The position numbers and the translations under genes are program-made. The notes under the pieces were generated by a model. That model was given only the letters and a program-made list of their open reading frames with translations. It did not search any database and was not told the origin of the DNA. DNA of 64,000 nucleotides. It comes from Chrysopilus asiliformis (Eukaryota > Arthropoda > Insecta > Diptera > Rhagionidae). The stretch's first letter is position 1, and every line of letters begins with the position of its first letter. Shown here one piece after another: positions 24,745 to 36,886 of the stretch. The stretch covers positions 13,525,957 to 13,589,956 of the forward strand of contig OZ035960.1 in the NCBI GenBank assembly GCA_964034945.1, written 5' to 3'.

Positions 24745-27700
24745 ATGTCCGCAATAACGAAAGGTAATTAAATATGGAAATTAAGAATGAAATCTAAATA
24801 AAGGTATTCTACTTTAAGATTTCTCTAAAATTAAGTATTATTCGTAAATGTCCCAACCAAAAAGGGATCAAAGTACAAAGTTAGAAATTGGAATACAAAA
24901 CTTTTATACAAGAAATTCTTTTTAAAAATTTTTTTAATTCATTTTTACCCCAGAAGACTAATTGTAATCTAATGGCAAAATTTGTTGGGATGTTTTTAAA
25001 ATATTTTCACATGAAATCTTTTTAGTGGGCGGAAGTCACGATTTTGTAACTTCGAATCGGACAAAGTCCAAAGATCGAATCAAACTTGCAGATAAATTAT
25101 GCAAATTGCTAGAAAAATCTTATCTTAATCAATTTGATGCTTATCAATGTGTATATAAAATATATCTTCTAACCGGCGAAAGGCATAAAAATTGCTTAAT
25201 CATTTCTATTCGTTAGAAATTTCTAAAAAAAGATGTAATGATGAAATTAACAGAAATTTTTGCATAAGATAAAATTTAAGCCATTTACACAAATCGCAAC
25301 AATCAAATTTCCCAAAAGAAAAACATGTTGAGAAATCAACTATTTTGTGTTATGCGAAATTCGAGCATTTGCATAAATCGGGGTTTGCCGGTATTCTCAA
25401 TAAATCTTTAATAGTTAAGTTTCCTGTCATTTAAAATGTGGTTCATATTTTCACACTATTTTACCTTTTTTCAGGCGTATTCATAGTCGGAGCTAAGCGA
25501 ACTGCCTTTGGTACGTTTGGAGGGGCTTTTAAAAATGTTAATCAAACGCAATTACAAACAGCAGCCTGCAAAGCAGCTTTGGAGTCTGCCGGTGTTCGCC
25601 CAGATCAGGTAGAATCTTTTTTGTTTGTGTTGTTCTATTATTAGAGACTCCGCCCCTCTAATGGTGAAAACCGGATCCAAATCCCTTCAGCAGTTCAAAA
25701 GATAACGGGACAGAAGGAAAGGAAATTTAAAAAAACAGCTTAGCCTGTAAGAACACTCTCAATGATACTCTGAATCTAGCGGTCGAGTTTCATGAAAATC
25801 GGTTTAGTCGTCTTTGATAAATTTGGTTACAAGAAAACGCACTCAATAATATTAATATAATAATATGATTATTATTCTATTTAGGTAGATTCTGTTGTGA
25901 TTGGCCATGTGTTGCCGGTAAGTAATAAAAACTGCTTAATTCTTAAAGCCTTACATTGACATATTTATTATTTGCAGTTGAGTTCATCGGATGGTGCTTT
26001 TGTAGCTCGACATGTGAGCTTGTATTGTGATATCCCTCAAGAAATCCCAGCACTTGGAGTCAACCGACTTTGTGGATCTGGTTTTCAGGTAGAATTTGAT
26101 TAATTATACTTGGAAAAAGGAGCGAGCTATAAAATTGTTTTATCTAGTCAATCATTAATGGAGCACAAGATATTATTCTCGGTGCTGCAAAGATATCTTT
26201 AACTGGTGGAGTCGAAAATATGAGCCAAAGTCCGTACGTGGTGCGAAATAGTAAGAAAATTTGCTGCAAGCAATTATTTTAGAATGTTAATATATATTCA
26301 TTTTTAATTTACTCTTGATGTAAGACACCTTTTACTGACTGTCGAATATTTCTTTATTATCTAAGCGAGATTCGGAACAACATTGGGAACGAATTATTCC
26401 TTAGAAGATTCCTTATGGATTGGACTAACAGATTCTTATTGCAAACTTCCAATGGCACTGACCGCTGAGAACTTAGCTGAAAAATACAAAATCCCTAGAG
26501 CTATAGTTGATGAATTTGCATTCAATTCGCAACAGAAGTGGAAAAAAGCACAGGATGAAGGAGTTTTTAAGACAGAAATAGTTCCATTTAAATTGAAAGT
26601 GAAGGGTAAAGAAGTAGACTTTGCTATCGATGAACATCCGAGGTATTTTATCCATATTTGAATATGTTTAGTCATTATTTTGTTAATAACAAAACCTTTT
26701 CCCTATCAGACCACAAACCACAATTGATGGGCTAGGGAAATTAACTTCGTTGTTCAAGAAAAACGGAATCGTTACTGCCGGCACAGCCTCGGTGAGTTAG
26801 TCTTGTAGAGACAAAAGATTTAGCTAGAAATCTATAGAATTCTTTATCGAATTTCCTTTATACGATTATCATTTTAGGGTATTTGCGATGGTGCCGCATC
26901 AGTGGTTATAGCATCTGAAGAAGCTGTAAAGGAACATAACTTAAAACCCTTGGCCCGATTAGTTGCATATTCGACAGTCGGAGTACCACCAGAAATAATG
27001 GGATTCGGCCCAGTTCCTGCTATTGAAAACGTCCTGAAAGTGTCGGGACTCAGCCTTAAGGACATAGATTTGATTGAGGTATTTTTGTAGAGTTTTTAAG
27101 CTAAAACTTTGCGTTTAAAATGATTTTTTTTAGATTAATGAAGCGTTCAGTGCTCAGACGTTGGCTTGTGCTCAAGTTTTAAAGCTGGACAAAGAAAAGT
27201 TAAATGTGAATGGTGGCGCTATTGCTTTGGGACATCCATTAGGTGCTTCTGGTTCTAGAATTACTGGTCATTTAGCTCATGAGCTTCAGTAAGTGATATT
27301 TTTGGGATATTTTAAATATATTTTGGTCCCATGACTCGTTTCCACTAAATAAAACTCGAAGAAATTTCGCTCGCCGCGAGTCATTACAAAAGAATTAGAA
27401 ACACCAGAAATTCGAGATACTTTTTGTTTAAAGTTCATACCAGTGATGTCGTTTTCTGTAAAAACTTCTGCAAAGCAAATTTTAGTAGTTTTATTGTGTC
27501 AAATGACTCGCTAAAAGCAAAACTTGTGTGAATTTTTGTTCTGTAGAAACGAAACATTACAGCCAATTAAAAAGTTTTTCGTTGAATCGAAAAAAAGCAC
27601 CTTGTGCATAGAAATGAGCATATGCTTATACACCACTTTTATTTAAAAATCTTGAAAATTTGCTCTGAATAAGTGTAAAAGCGTAAGCTCATTTTATCCA

Positions 27701-27882
27701 TATCGCCCAAAATTTCTGATACTTTCATATTTTATAATGAAATAATTATAAAAGCGTTTCTTTACTTTAAAGATTATTTTTATTTATTTTAAAATTGTAG
27801 ACGTAAAAACCTGAAACGCGCAATTGGTTCAGCTTGCATTGGCGGCGGACAGGGAATTGCTCTTTTAATAGAAGCAGTATAA
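24745..27882 (+). CDS. yip2: 3-ketoacyl-CoA thiolase, mitochondrial (ACAA2-type), 10 exons
   Basis: Catalyses thiolytic cleavage of 3-ketoacyl-CoA to acetyl-CoA and a shortened acyl-CoA, the last step of mitochondrial beta-oxidation. Exons 24745-24763, 25475-25608, 25885-25917, 25978-26088, 26148-26250, 26366-26642, 26710-26791, 26878-27078, 27134-27288 and 27801-27882 give 398 residues, matching the family's roughly 397. The 19-nt first exon encodes MSAITKG and restores the usual start of ACAA2 proteins; like those, it lacks an obvious cleavable presequence. Catalytic residues visible: nucleophile Cys94 in NRLCGSGFQ, His354 in [14 protein letters not shown] and Cys384 in SACIGGGQG. Other signatures are [32 protein letters not shown] and INEAFSAQ. 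The symbol follows the Drosophila orthologue and rests on similarity only. A poly(A) signal AATAAA lies at 28003. Confidence 0.95.
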
Positions 27883-28002
27883 ATTTATTCACCTTGGATA
27901 AGAGTTGGGCATTTTTTTTATTAGAAAATGTAACACAATTATATTTTTGTAACAAAGCTTTTATTCAGATTTTTTTACGAAATGTGAGTTTTACTTAAAT
28001 TT

Positions 28003-28008
28003 AATAAA
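28003..28008 (+). terminator. Poly(A) signal of the thiolase gene
   Basis: AATAAA about 120 nt after the thiolase stop codon. It is the first exact hexamer on this strand after the gene. Confidence 0.5.
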
Positions 28009-28392
28009 CCAATTGAACAGGTAACATTAAACGTGGGTGAAATGGTGAGTATCTCAATAGTTACAGACAAATTCAACCTTTTACACATCAAATTCATTGT
28101 TCTATATATCAAACTGGTTTTTCTGCAGACCAAATCCGTCATATCGCAAATCAAATTCATATAAAGAAAATTTGCCGATATATTTTTTTTTTAATTCTTC
28201 ACGAATTCGCTACAGAAAAAAACTTAGGTAAATTTGATTTTCAAAATGCTACATTTGGCGTGAAAAACATGTATTGAAATTTATATTGAGTATTTCGCAT
28301 AAAATTTAAAAAATAATTTTAGAATCAAAACCTTACAGTAACAAAAATAACTGTATTTTGAGCCTTTGAAAAAAGTGTTGATACTGAAAATT

Positions 28393-28874
28393 ACACAGGG
28401 ACTACATTGACTTTTATTTCTGGTATACCAGCTGGTAAGCCTTTTAGTCGCAATCTGTCAAATTTGTTTGGTGGGCAAATTCTGGTAAAACAGTTCAGTA
28501 GGCGAAATGTTAGTAAATAGGAAACAACAAATTAAGATTGCCAAAATATCGGCTTTAAAATGTCTGGAAAAGAACTAATCTACCCTTTGCCCTCTCAAAT
28601 CGACTCTCTTGTAATATTTAGAATGCGCACTCCATTCAAAATTCCTTTTCTCGTAAAATAATGATAAGCTCCCATATATCTTTTCTCGAAAATTTAGTTT
28701 CCGCCATTTTAATTTGGTTGTCTGTCAAAATATGGTATACCAGCGCTGTCTACGAAAATGGTGTACCAGCACTGTCTTACCAGAAAAACTGGTAAACCAG
28801 ATTGGTCTACACTGGCTTTTTAGCAAACAGTTTTGCTGGCACACCAGAAATAAAAGTCGATGTAGTCCCTGTGT
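28393..28874. mobile_element. MITE with ACACAGGGACTACATTGACT termini (about 480 bp)
   Basis: The left end reads ACACAGGGACTACATTGACT then TTTATTTCTGGT; the right end is its reverse complement with one or two changes. The interior carries repeated CTGGTATACCAG / TGGTGTACCAG palindromes (28425, 28733, 28751, 28787). Confidence 0.88.
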
Positions 28875-29653
28875 TACTGATTAAAAACCTACTGAATGTG
28901 AATATAGAAGTTGCAGCAAAACTTTGTAATTTGAGTGTAAATTAAAAGTTTTTATGGTTTTTCTAAAAAATGTCAGCAAAATATAAGCGCAGTAGAACCG
29001 GGGATATCAATATTTCTTCAGTTTTATTTTTTTGTTTAGGAAAAACAATACTAGTGTTAAGAAGAATTAATTTTCCATCAATAAATAAAACAAAATCCAT
29101 CTATTCTCTGACAGAAAAACAATAAAAAGCAACGATAAAATGTTGACTTCATGTATACTTTTCGAAATCGGTCATATTGAAGTAAATTTGGAATGAAATA
29201 ATTACTTTTTCCAAAGTCCATCAATTTTTTTTCAATATTTTTAATTCTCGCGCCTTTTTTAATTTTTTATACTAATGCAATTGTGAATTCTGTTATTGGT
29301 GTGATCATTTTGATATTTGAATATCTATTGGTCGAAATTTTTGGATATTTGCTTCTCTCGAAACGAATTTTCTTTTCAATTGTACCGGATTTCTCCTGGC
29401 GAACAATTGAATATTTTCAATCGCAAAAGTATAAGAACTACTACCTTTTTTTGGAAAATCTACTACCGTTTACCTTCTTCAAGTCCCAACCCTAATCTGC
29501 TACTGCATCCATTACTGCTACTGCATCCATTGGTTCCACGTTTTCAAGTCGCGACATTTTGTAGTTCATTTGAAATTAGAAATTCGGGGATTTGTGTCGA
29601 GCTGCTACTGAAATAAAAGTTTATTGTTACGGTGCACAATCTAGTGAAAAGTA

Positions 29654-30368
29654 ATGAGTCACAACAACAGGCCTCCGCCAAGAATTGATGGGATGGTTTC
29701 GTTGAAGGTAAGAAAATGTTTCTGGAAAATGGCGTCATCAATTTTCAGCTTCGCATTGCCGAAAATTTGAGCCGCTAATTACTGAAATGAAAATCGATTT
29801 TAGGTGGATAATTTGACGTATCGAACGACGCCGGAAGACCTGAGACGAGTGTTTGAACGATGCGGGGAGGTCGGGGATATCTACATCCCTCGGGATCGCT
29901 TCACTAGGGAGAGCCGTGGCTTCGCTTTCGTCAGGTAAGAGGAGGGCGGAAGATGGGCATGAGAACTGCTGCGAATTAAATTGATCTTTGAACTTTAGAT
30001 TCTACGATAAGCGCGACGCAGAAGACGCACTTGAGGCGATGGATGGTCGCGTTTTGGACGGCAGGGAGCTTCGCGTGCAAATGGCCAGATACGGAAGGCC
30101 GACTTCTCCACATCGACGCGGGGGTGGCGGTCGAGGGGGCGGAAATCGCAGACGACGTTCCAGATCACCGAGACGTCGTTCCCGGTCCCCCCGTCGCCGC
30201 AACGCGTCCTTCTCGCCAAGGTCCCGGTCACGCTCCTTAGGGAGTCGATCGCCAACCAGACGCGGCAAGTTCTCACGCTCCAGAAGTCCCGTGGCCAAGT
30301 CTGTGAGTCGCAGCAACAGCCGAAATGGCCGTAGTATGTCTCGCAGTGCATCACGCAGCCGAAGTTAA
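29654..30368 (+). CDS. SC35: SR splicing factor SRSF2/SC35, 3 exons
   Basis: Exons 29654-29707, 29804-29934 and 29999-30368 give 184 residues. An RRM (residues about 13-92) begins [21 protein letters not shown] and contains the RNP1-type segment [18 protein letters not shown], with RNP2 at LKVDNL. A short Gly/Arg hinge is followed by an RS domain (residues about 115-184) made of [12 protein letters not shown] repeats and ending in SRSRS. Such proteins bind exonic enhancers in the nucleus and promote splice-site choice. Introns of 96 and 64 bp interrupt the RRM at the positions usual for this family. The RS region gives long spurious open frames on other strands. The GC-rich third exon stands out from the AT-rich surroundings. 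AATAAA at 30661 is the likely poly(A) signal. Confidence 0.96.
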
Positions 30369-30660
30369 ACTGATCGCTGGTTTCTATTGGCCCCCAACCA
30401 ACGAATTGGAAAAGAGGTAAATGGACCACCTTTCGCTATCGGCACACTTAATCATGTTGGCAAATTTTCCATCTTGCAGCCAAATTCTTTTCTCTATATG
30501 GAACCTGAAACAGCGTAAGCAACTTAGATTTGCAGAAAATAACATTTAAGGTATATTACTTTTATCCATTCTATTATAAAAGTTACGTACCACATTATTA
30601 TTCATCATACACATATTTTAAGTATTTTTTCCTTTTTTTTTTATATACGTCCCTTGATTA

Positions 30661-30666
30661 AATAAA
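30661..30666 (+). terminator. Poly(A) signal of SC35
   Basis: AATAAA followed by a TGTGTT-type GU-rich stretch, about 290 nt after the stop codon. Confidence 0.55.
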
Positions 30667-32136
30667 TTGATGTGTTCTATTGAAAAATTTTTAGACCCCG
30701 AATTTAAGAGGTGTTCTTGATTTTCTGTTTTTTTTCAATAAATCGCCACTGGTTTTGTTTAGCGCCAGAGAATCAAAAATGCCCCTTAATGCCCAAGAAA
30801 ACCATTCTTAATATAAATTGCGAAGGAAACAATGATTTTTTTTTATCGTTTTTCTATTTCAAAATACACTTATGAAGAGAACTTTCAGAAAAAAAAATAT
30901 TAACATTGACAAAAAGTTCTGAATTTAACTATTAGCCGTGAGCATAGCGAAATAGACTTAGGTTAAACTTGCTAATTTTTGAGAAAAATTGAAACAATTA
31001 TAGATACTACAATATTTTTTGAAACCAGATTAATAAATGTATCGATTATTGTACACGAAATTTTTATTTTCAACAGAAATCAACGGAAATGTTGATCAAT
31101 TTTCTACTACAGAATAATTTTTTATTCCCAATAATATTAGCAAACCATAATAAAACTATCGTGCCGGATTATAATTTTAACAGAACAATAAAATAAATGC
31201 TAAGAATTTTCTTTTATCTTGCTTGATTTCCAAAAAACAACTTTTCTTTCTGTTGGTTTCAATTAGAATTCTTGCTTGCTGTCCCTTCTTTTATATGATA
31301 GTAAAAAAAAATAGTAGTTTAAGATTTGACAAAATTTATGTAAATTAAATGAAAAACATTTTACTCACACCAAATCAGTTTTATTTAAAAAATAATAGAA
31401 GAAACCTAAAAAAAATATGATAAATTCCTGGGACATCAATTGAAGTGACAAAAATGTCCGGAGGTTTATCACATTTTTAGGGGAAAAAAAATAATTTTTA
31501 TAAATGACAAAAAAAAACTAATGATTTGTTATAAAAACTTATTAAAACATAACAAAAATTTTAATGCAGGCCGTTCCTGGTTTGTTGTCAGCGAGGTCGA
31601 GGTTTGGTGAATTTTCCGTTCGGTGTATTCAATTTTTGGTGTTCAGGGAGCAAATGCACTGTACGTGAACCAGCACCAGATCAGAGTAGAAATCTGTATA
31701 CTGTAATCCTTCTTTCGATCAAATTGGTGGTGAACAATTAAATCTGCACACATTTTCCCGAAAACAATTTCCCGCTTCAAGACTTCTTCAACTAAAGCAT
31801 ATTCGAGTATAGTTGTTGACGGTTGCTGTTTCAAATAAGCGCTAGCAGGTGTTTCTGTCCAGTTAAAGGAGAGCCGATGCTTAGCCGTAGGATAAAAGCA
31901 AAAAAAAAATGTATAGTTCGGGGTTATTAAACATAAAAATAATAATTATAGATAAGAAAGGAGTGGAAGATATTGAAGATACGATGAATTGCTGAATGAT
32001 GAAGTTGCGAGGCAGGTGTGGCGAATTTGGGGCGGTTAGCAGTTAAATGAAATCATTGGCTGACTGGCAGGCAGGCAGGCGAAGATGGGATTTTTTTTTC
32101 TACCGGTTATTCTCGGTTACCAACTAACAAAAAAAA

Positions 32137-33083
32137 ATGGCATAGCAGGCAGTGATATGTAGCTGATGTTAAGATATTTTTGCAGTATTAAGAGTGGGCG
32201 ATTTGAAGCGGCGTCGTAGCTGCTGTGCGTCGCACGTTGTTTGTCTGGAGGAGATCAAACGAAATGAAAATTTATGCAAAGTATTTTCCAGTAGGAGCGA
32301 ATTGGGAGAGGGATTGGGATGCTGTCTGTTATGCTGCTCCATATACTGCAATGCTGTTGTACGTGGTCCCCGTTCATAGTTAGCTGCTTCATCTTGCAGT
32401 CCCGTTTCACCTGCCAAATTTGTTTTTGGCTGGCTGGTGTTTTTCACGATGTGATGCAGTTCCTGTTCTTGAAATCTCTCGCCATAATGTATCCGGTTCA
32501 CTGTCATTCACTGATTGACTGACGACGGAAAGCAAGATCTTTTCCTCAATTTAAAATTTCTTCTTAAAAGAAAAACAGATTTTTTTTTCAATTGCAGAAA
32601 ATAGAGAAAGTCGGACTGACTTCGAAGGTAAGTTTTCGCTATAAATGTGCTTTTAAAACAAATAAATAATAAAATTTTTGAAATAAAGATTTAATTAGAA
32701 GAAAACCGTTTCTTTTGCAAATATAATTATAACGACAAAATTGTATTTTTTCCAATTTAACCAATTTTTGACCCAGGTTGCATGCTATTAATACAAATAA
32801 TTTTATTCTGTGGTTTGGAATTTCACTGGAGGGCGCTTGAGGAAAACGGTGTTGGGTGTTTTATGAGCCGAGAGTTTTCAATATTCATTATACGCTCGAT
32901 AAATCAAGGCTAGCCATTGTATCGCATTGATCACAATCGAGCTGACTAAAATTGCCATATTACAGATTTCTTTTGATATAAATTCAACTTTTTGCAGATC
33001 AAATTCAACTAGAAGTTTTTAGAAATGATATTTTTCATGGAAATTTTGACATAGCAGGCAGTGATATGTAGCTGATGTTAAGA
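32137..33083 (+). repeat. 36-bp direct repeat pair
   Basis: CATAGCAGGCAGTGATATGT followed by AGCTGATGTTAAGA occurs at about 32139-32172 and 33050-33083 without a mismatch. The sequence between the two is unrelated. Confidence 0.85.
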
Positions 33084-33419
33084 GTTTTGACTGCAATGGC
33101 TTAAGATATTACTTGAAGAGAATGTTTGAATATTTTTGAATTCGGGAAATCCTCACGGACGACGTTATCATAAAGGAAAGCTTGCTAAATTTCCTATAAA
33201 AAGCTCAATTGATTTACAAAAAATTCGATTTGACGAGTAAAAAGTATTTGGACCAGAAAAAATGGTGCATATTTTCAGAATTCCTATGATTTGTGATTGA
33301 TCACTGTCGCGTTCAAAGTCACTATTTCCATCAGCTTCAAAGTTTAAAGCAGGGTCGGCTGAGCTTTGAATTATTCGGGGATCCGCTGACAACCGATTTA
33401 CGTGTTTAAGGAAGATCTC

Positions 33420-33583
33420 CATTACCATGACTTCGGCAACTGCAAAAAAATAGAGACATTTATGTGAAGATACGTTGACGAGAATGGGAGATAAGGAGCC
33501 GCTCCATTACCATGACTTTTTACCACGACAAAAAAATAGAGACACATTTATGTGAAGATGCCTTGGCGAGAAAGGGAGATAAG
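33420..33583 (+). repeat. About 82-bp imperfect tandem duplication
   Basis: CCATTACCATGACTT ... AAAAAAATAGAGACA ... TTTATGTGAAGAT ... GGGAGATAAG occurs twice in a row with small indels. The CATGGTAATGGAGATC part also occurs on the other strand at 34193. Confidence 0.8.
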
Positions 33584-33773
33584 AATCAACTGCAAAAATT
33601 TGTCGGCAAATGCAAAAATAATTTCCCCTCTTTTGTTATGGCGATTTTATGGCGATTTCTACTACAACCATACATTGTCCCTGTAAGTGAATAGTAAGCA
33701 CGGACACATTCAAACTGTTATTATAGCGTGATGTCATTTTAAAAGCTTTTTCTCCTTCGCATGCATAGTCAAA

Positions 33774-34013
33774 GGCCCCTATTGTGAGCTTCGTCAATCG
33801 ATCGTTGACCGGAACGATCGAAAAATCAGTATTGCGATATCGATTTTATCGTTCGCGAACGATAAAATCGTTCAGTTGGGAACGATGATCTTTGTTGGAT
33901 CGTCCGGTGAAGACGTCAAACACTAAAAAAATCACGATGAACCTTACGCAATACCAAATTGTTTTTCGATCGTTCCGGTCAACGATGATCGATCGATAAC
34001 CGCAATAGGCCCC
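33774..34013. mobile_element. Hairpin clan member E (240 bp, expanded)
   Basis: GGCCCCTATTG at the left and CAATAGGCCCC at the right bound nested palindromes made of CGATCGTT units (ATCGATCGTTGACCGGAACG / CGTTCCGGTCAACGATGATC, and ATCGTTCGCGAACGAT in the middle). Confidence 0.8.
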
Positions 34014-34303
34014 AAAAGCTTTGTTACCATGCCAATTTGAACATTATATTCATAGCATAAGGTTTGATATGATTGCTATAAAATTGTAAAACTGGAAGGG
34101 ATGGCGTTTAACTTGTATTCAGTCATTCCTTTTTAGATCTACATAAGTCTATCTTGCTCTAGTTTTCTGCATTTTTTTTGCAGTTACAGAAGTCATGGTA
34201 ATGGAGATCCTCCTTTATATGACTTGTTCTCCGAGCCAAGTTCAAACTTTGTTGAAAGTTCTTTTTGGTATTTTTGCTTTTTGCCACTGTCAACTGGTTT
34301 ACA

Positions 34304-34773
34304 TCATACTAATATATAAAAATGAGTTGGTGTCTGTCTGTTCTTCTTTCACGCAAAAACGGCTGAACCGATTGACTTGAAAATTTGTATGAGTGTCTGT
34401 GGTAGTTCTGGTTCCAACATAGGCATACGGAAAAGTACTGCGAGGGGTGGTGGGAGTAAGGGGAGGGGGTAAAGTGATTCGAAAATTAGTTTTTGCGCTA
34501 TGTTACTCTTTCGCGGGGAAACTACTGAACCGATTGACCTGAAATTTGGCATAGATGTTCGTCGGGGGTCCAGCCCCAACATAGACCCATTAAAAAGTAG
34601 CCCGAGAGGGAGTAAGGGGAGGGGGTAAAGTTATCTTAAAACTTAGCTCTTCCTCTATGTTACCCTTTCGCGGGGAAACTACCGAGCCGATTGGCCTAAA
34701 GTTTAGCTCCAACATAGACCATAAAATTTTTTTTTTTAAAAATTAACCCGGGAACGACAGGTACACAAGCTAG
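34304..34773 (+). mobile_element. Helitron-like element, copy 3 (470 bp)
   Basis: Starts TC after A (34303) and ends CTAG before T (34774), with the same 5' sequence as copies 1 and 2. Boxes of TTTCGCGGGGAAACTAC are repeated about 160 bp apart, showing internal tandem growth. Confidence 0.68.
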
Positions 34774-34992
34774 TTAAAAATATGTTTGATAAGGAAAAAC
34801 TTTTATATGAAATTTCCGAATTTCAATCGGAAAATTAAAATAATTTCATACAAACAAAAACATTAATTTGATCAATTGATATTTTATGGAGTGACTGAAA
34901 TTGCCTATTTTAATCGTAATTTTTTGTTTGTAACCCTACCCGAGTTGGAGGCAGCCTCGTTTCGCCCGGATAATCAAAACTTCAACCCATTT

Positions 34993-35108
34993 TGGCCCAA
35001 ATGGTCGGTTTACCGACCAGTACGTTAAGCAATTTTGATTATTATTGGTACCACATATAAGTCAAAGTTGCTATTATGAAAACACGAGGCTGGGCCAAAA
35101 TGGGTTAA
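34993..35108. repeat. Imperfect inverted repeat
   Basis: AACCCATTTTGGCCC at 34994 is mirrored by GGGCCAAAATGGGTT at about 35093, with GAGGCAGCCTCG just before. It could be an old MITE. Confidence 0.5.
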
Positions 35109-35647
35109 CAAAATATAGTCAAAGTAATTTTATTTTTATTTGATATCATGAGGGAACGAAAAGTGACAATTTTTTCTCATGAGTATGAACGAGAAACAAA
35201 AGCCCCCTCACACTTAATATACAAGTATATCTCTATCGCATCCCCGGAAATCATTTTATAGTGCGGATGGTAATTTTGACAAATAATTTTGTATGAACTG
35301 AAACTACTTGTATTTCCTATACTTTAGCTATAGTTGGTATAGTAAAATGAAAGAGTTTTTAGGATAAACGGTGAAAACTGTAAAACCTTGTTGGATTCGT
35401 ACGGGAGAGGATGCAGTGAATGAAGTCAGTAAAATGATGTCCATAAAATACTTCACTAATTTTAGGCCTTTAGCCCCTCCACCCTCTCCGCTTTTTTACG
35501 ATCTTTTGTATGCAGTTTGGTACCACCATAACACTTCCTCACACCCCCTCCCTTCTAGAATTTTGTGACGTATTTCGTTGGAAGTCCTTTTACACAGAAA
35601 AAGTTTAGGGGTGGTGAAAGATATGCTTCGAATAACAAAACATCAGA

Positions 35648-35776
35648 GGGCCTATTATGGAATACGATTGTAATCTTAATCTTAACGATCGGAATCTGTT
35701 GCTAGTGTTTTCTACTAACAACAACAGACAATTTCCAATAGTTACGATTACGATCGTATTCCATAATAGACCCCCC
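35648..35776. mobile_element. Hairpin clan member C
   Basis: GGGCCTATTATGGAATACGA pairs with TCGTATTCCATAATAGACCC. The core is TGTTGCTAGTGTTTTCTACT then AACAACAACA. The stem sequence is quite different from A and B. Confidence 0.88.
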
Positions 35777-36277
35777 AGACAACAGTATTGCATAATAGAA
35801 GTCTACTCGATCTCTGTCTCACACATTTTAATGCTACATGCTAAGAACCGAAATTTTGTTCTCGAACCGAGGAATTTTTTGGATGATTATACCGTGATCC
35901 CAATGTAAGTAAATAAAAAAACTATTCAAGTATGTTTAAAAATTGCAAACCACCATTTGGTGAGGAATAAACTGAAAATTTCGACGTGATTTATTTCAAA
36001 ATTGCTCTTCATTATATTTCCTGCTAATATTCAACTGAATCTAAGTTTCATTTAGCGAAATTTTTTTTAGCCAATATCTCAGTCCGTTCTAAATTTTTTG
36101 AAATTATATCTAGCAGTGATTATTATTAGAAATGTGAAAAAATTCATATTTTACAGGAATTCAGATCAATGTACGAGGAAAACAAAAGAAAAAATCATGT
36201 AATCCTTCGAAAAGTTCACACAAAATATCGTATTTTTCTGGAAATCTTTTTACTGCTACTCTTGATGGCCACAATGG

Positions 36278-36886
36278 TTAGTAGTTGAAGAAATTCCCAT
36301 CAGCAGGCTGTCTTGAATATCCCGGATTCGTTAATTGTGTATGATGTCCACTATTAATGAGCTTCACACTATGTGGCGATATCTTCTCTTTTACTCCACC
36401 TTTTAAAAATATTTTTCATTGTTATTTTAAAATAAAATGAAAACTTTTCTCACCGATTTGCAAAGGATGGCCCATGGGTTCAATTTTAACTGGACTTAAA
36501 TCTCTTGTATTTCTTAGGCGTCTGTATGTTTTCTTTCCCAGCGTTTCATGCTGTACAACTGAATTGGTTTTTTCTGGGAAAAGTTCACCCGAATGATCAT
36601 AGTTTGATTGCAAGATAAAATCCAATGAATCGTCGGGAATATCTGCGTCACGTTTGAACCGAGCGAAACGGCGAGCCGAGTTCAAAGTTTGGTGGTAGAA
36701 CATTCGGTCATTGGGCCGGACGTTTTCGGACCAAAATTTTTCATTCCTTGAAGACAGCTCCGGCTCTGGGAGGTCTTGTTCGAATTTGCCCTCATCGTAA
36801 ATGTACGGACGAAAATCAAGATTCCTCTCCTGTTTGGGGCCATATTTGAGGCAGCAATGAACACACTTGCAGAGAGGTCGAATCAT
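36278..36886 (-). CDS. CFAP276: Cilia- and flagella-associated protein 276 (C1orf194-like), 2 exons
   Basis: Exons 36886-36454 and 36399-36278 join in phase across a 54-bp intron to give 184 residues. The family is a small microtubule inner protein of axonemal doublets. Seen: an IPDDSLDFILQSNYDHSGELF segment, corresponding to the family's IPKDDLDFRL..YNHHTG block; a KKTYRR segment after it; and a C-terminus NPGYSRQPADGNFFNY that matches the family's diagnostic NGGYSRKxDGGFF end. The second exon was recovered by hand from the minus strand and completes the match. The N-terminus is Cys-rich (CKCVHCCLK) and longer or different from the vertebrate form. It lies 264 bp downstream of Trm1 on the same strand. 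TTTATT (AATAAA on the minus strand) at 35990 is a plausible poly(A) signal. In a fly, expression would be expected in sperm or chordotonal neurons (inference). Confidence 0.85.

Larger units (their letters stand above)
30667..33773. other. Long intergenic stretch with minor repeats
   Basis: No gene recognised. A 112-residue minus-strand frame (32507-32169) has no known motif. A 36-bp direct repeat is present at 32137 and 33048, and an 80-bp tandem duplication at 33420-33583. The remainder is AT-rich. Confidence 0.4.

Noticed and set aside
30002..30429. Minus-strand open frames of 104 and 144 residues over SC35
   Set aside because: Shadows of the Arg/Ser codon repeats of the SC35 RS domain.
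32169..32507. 112-residue minus-strand open frame
   Set aside because: Starts with ATG and is open, but has no known domain, no splice context and no supporting neighbour; could be chance.
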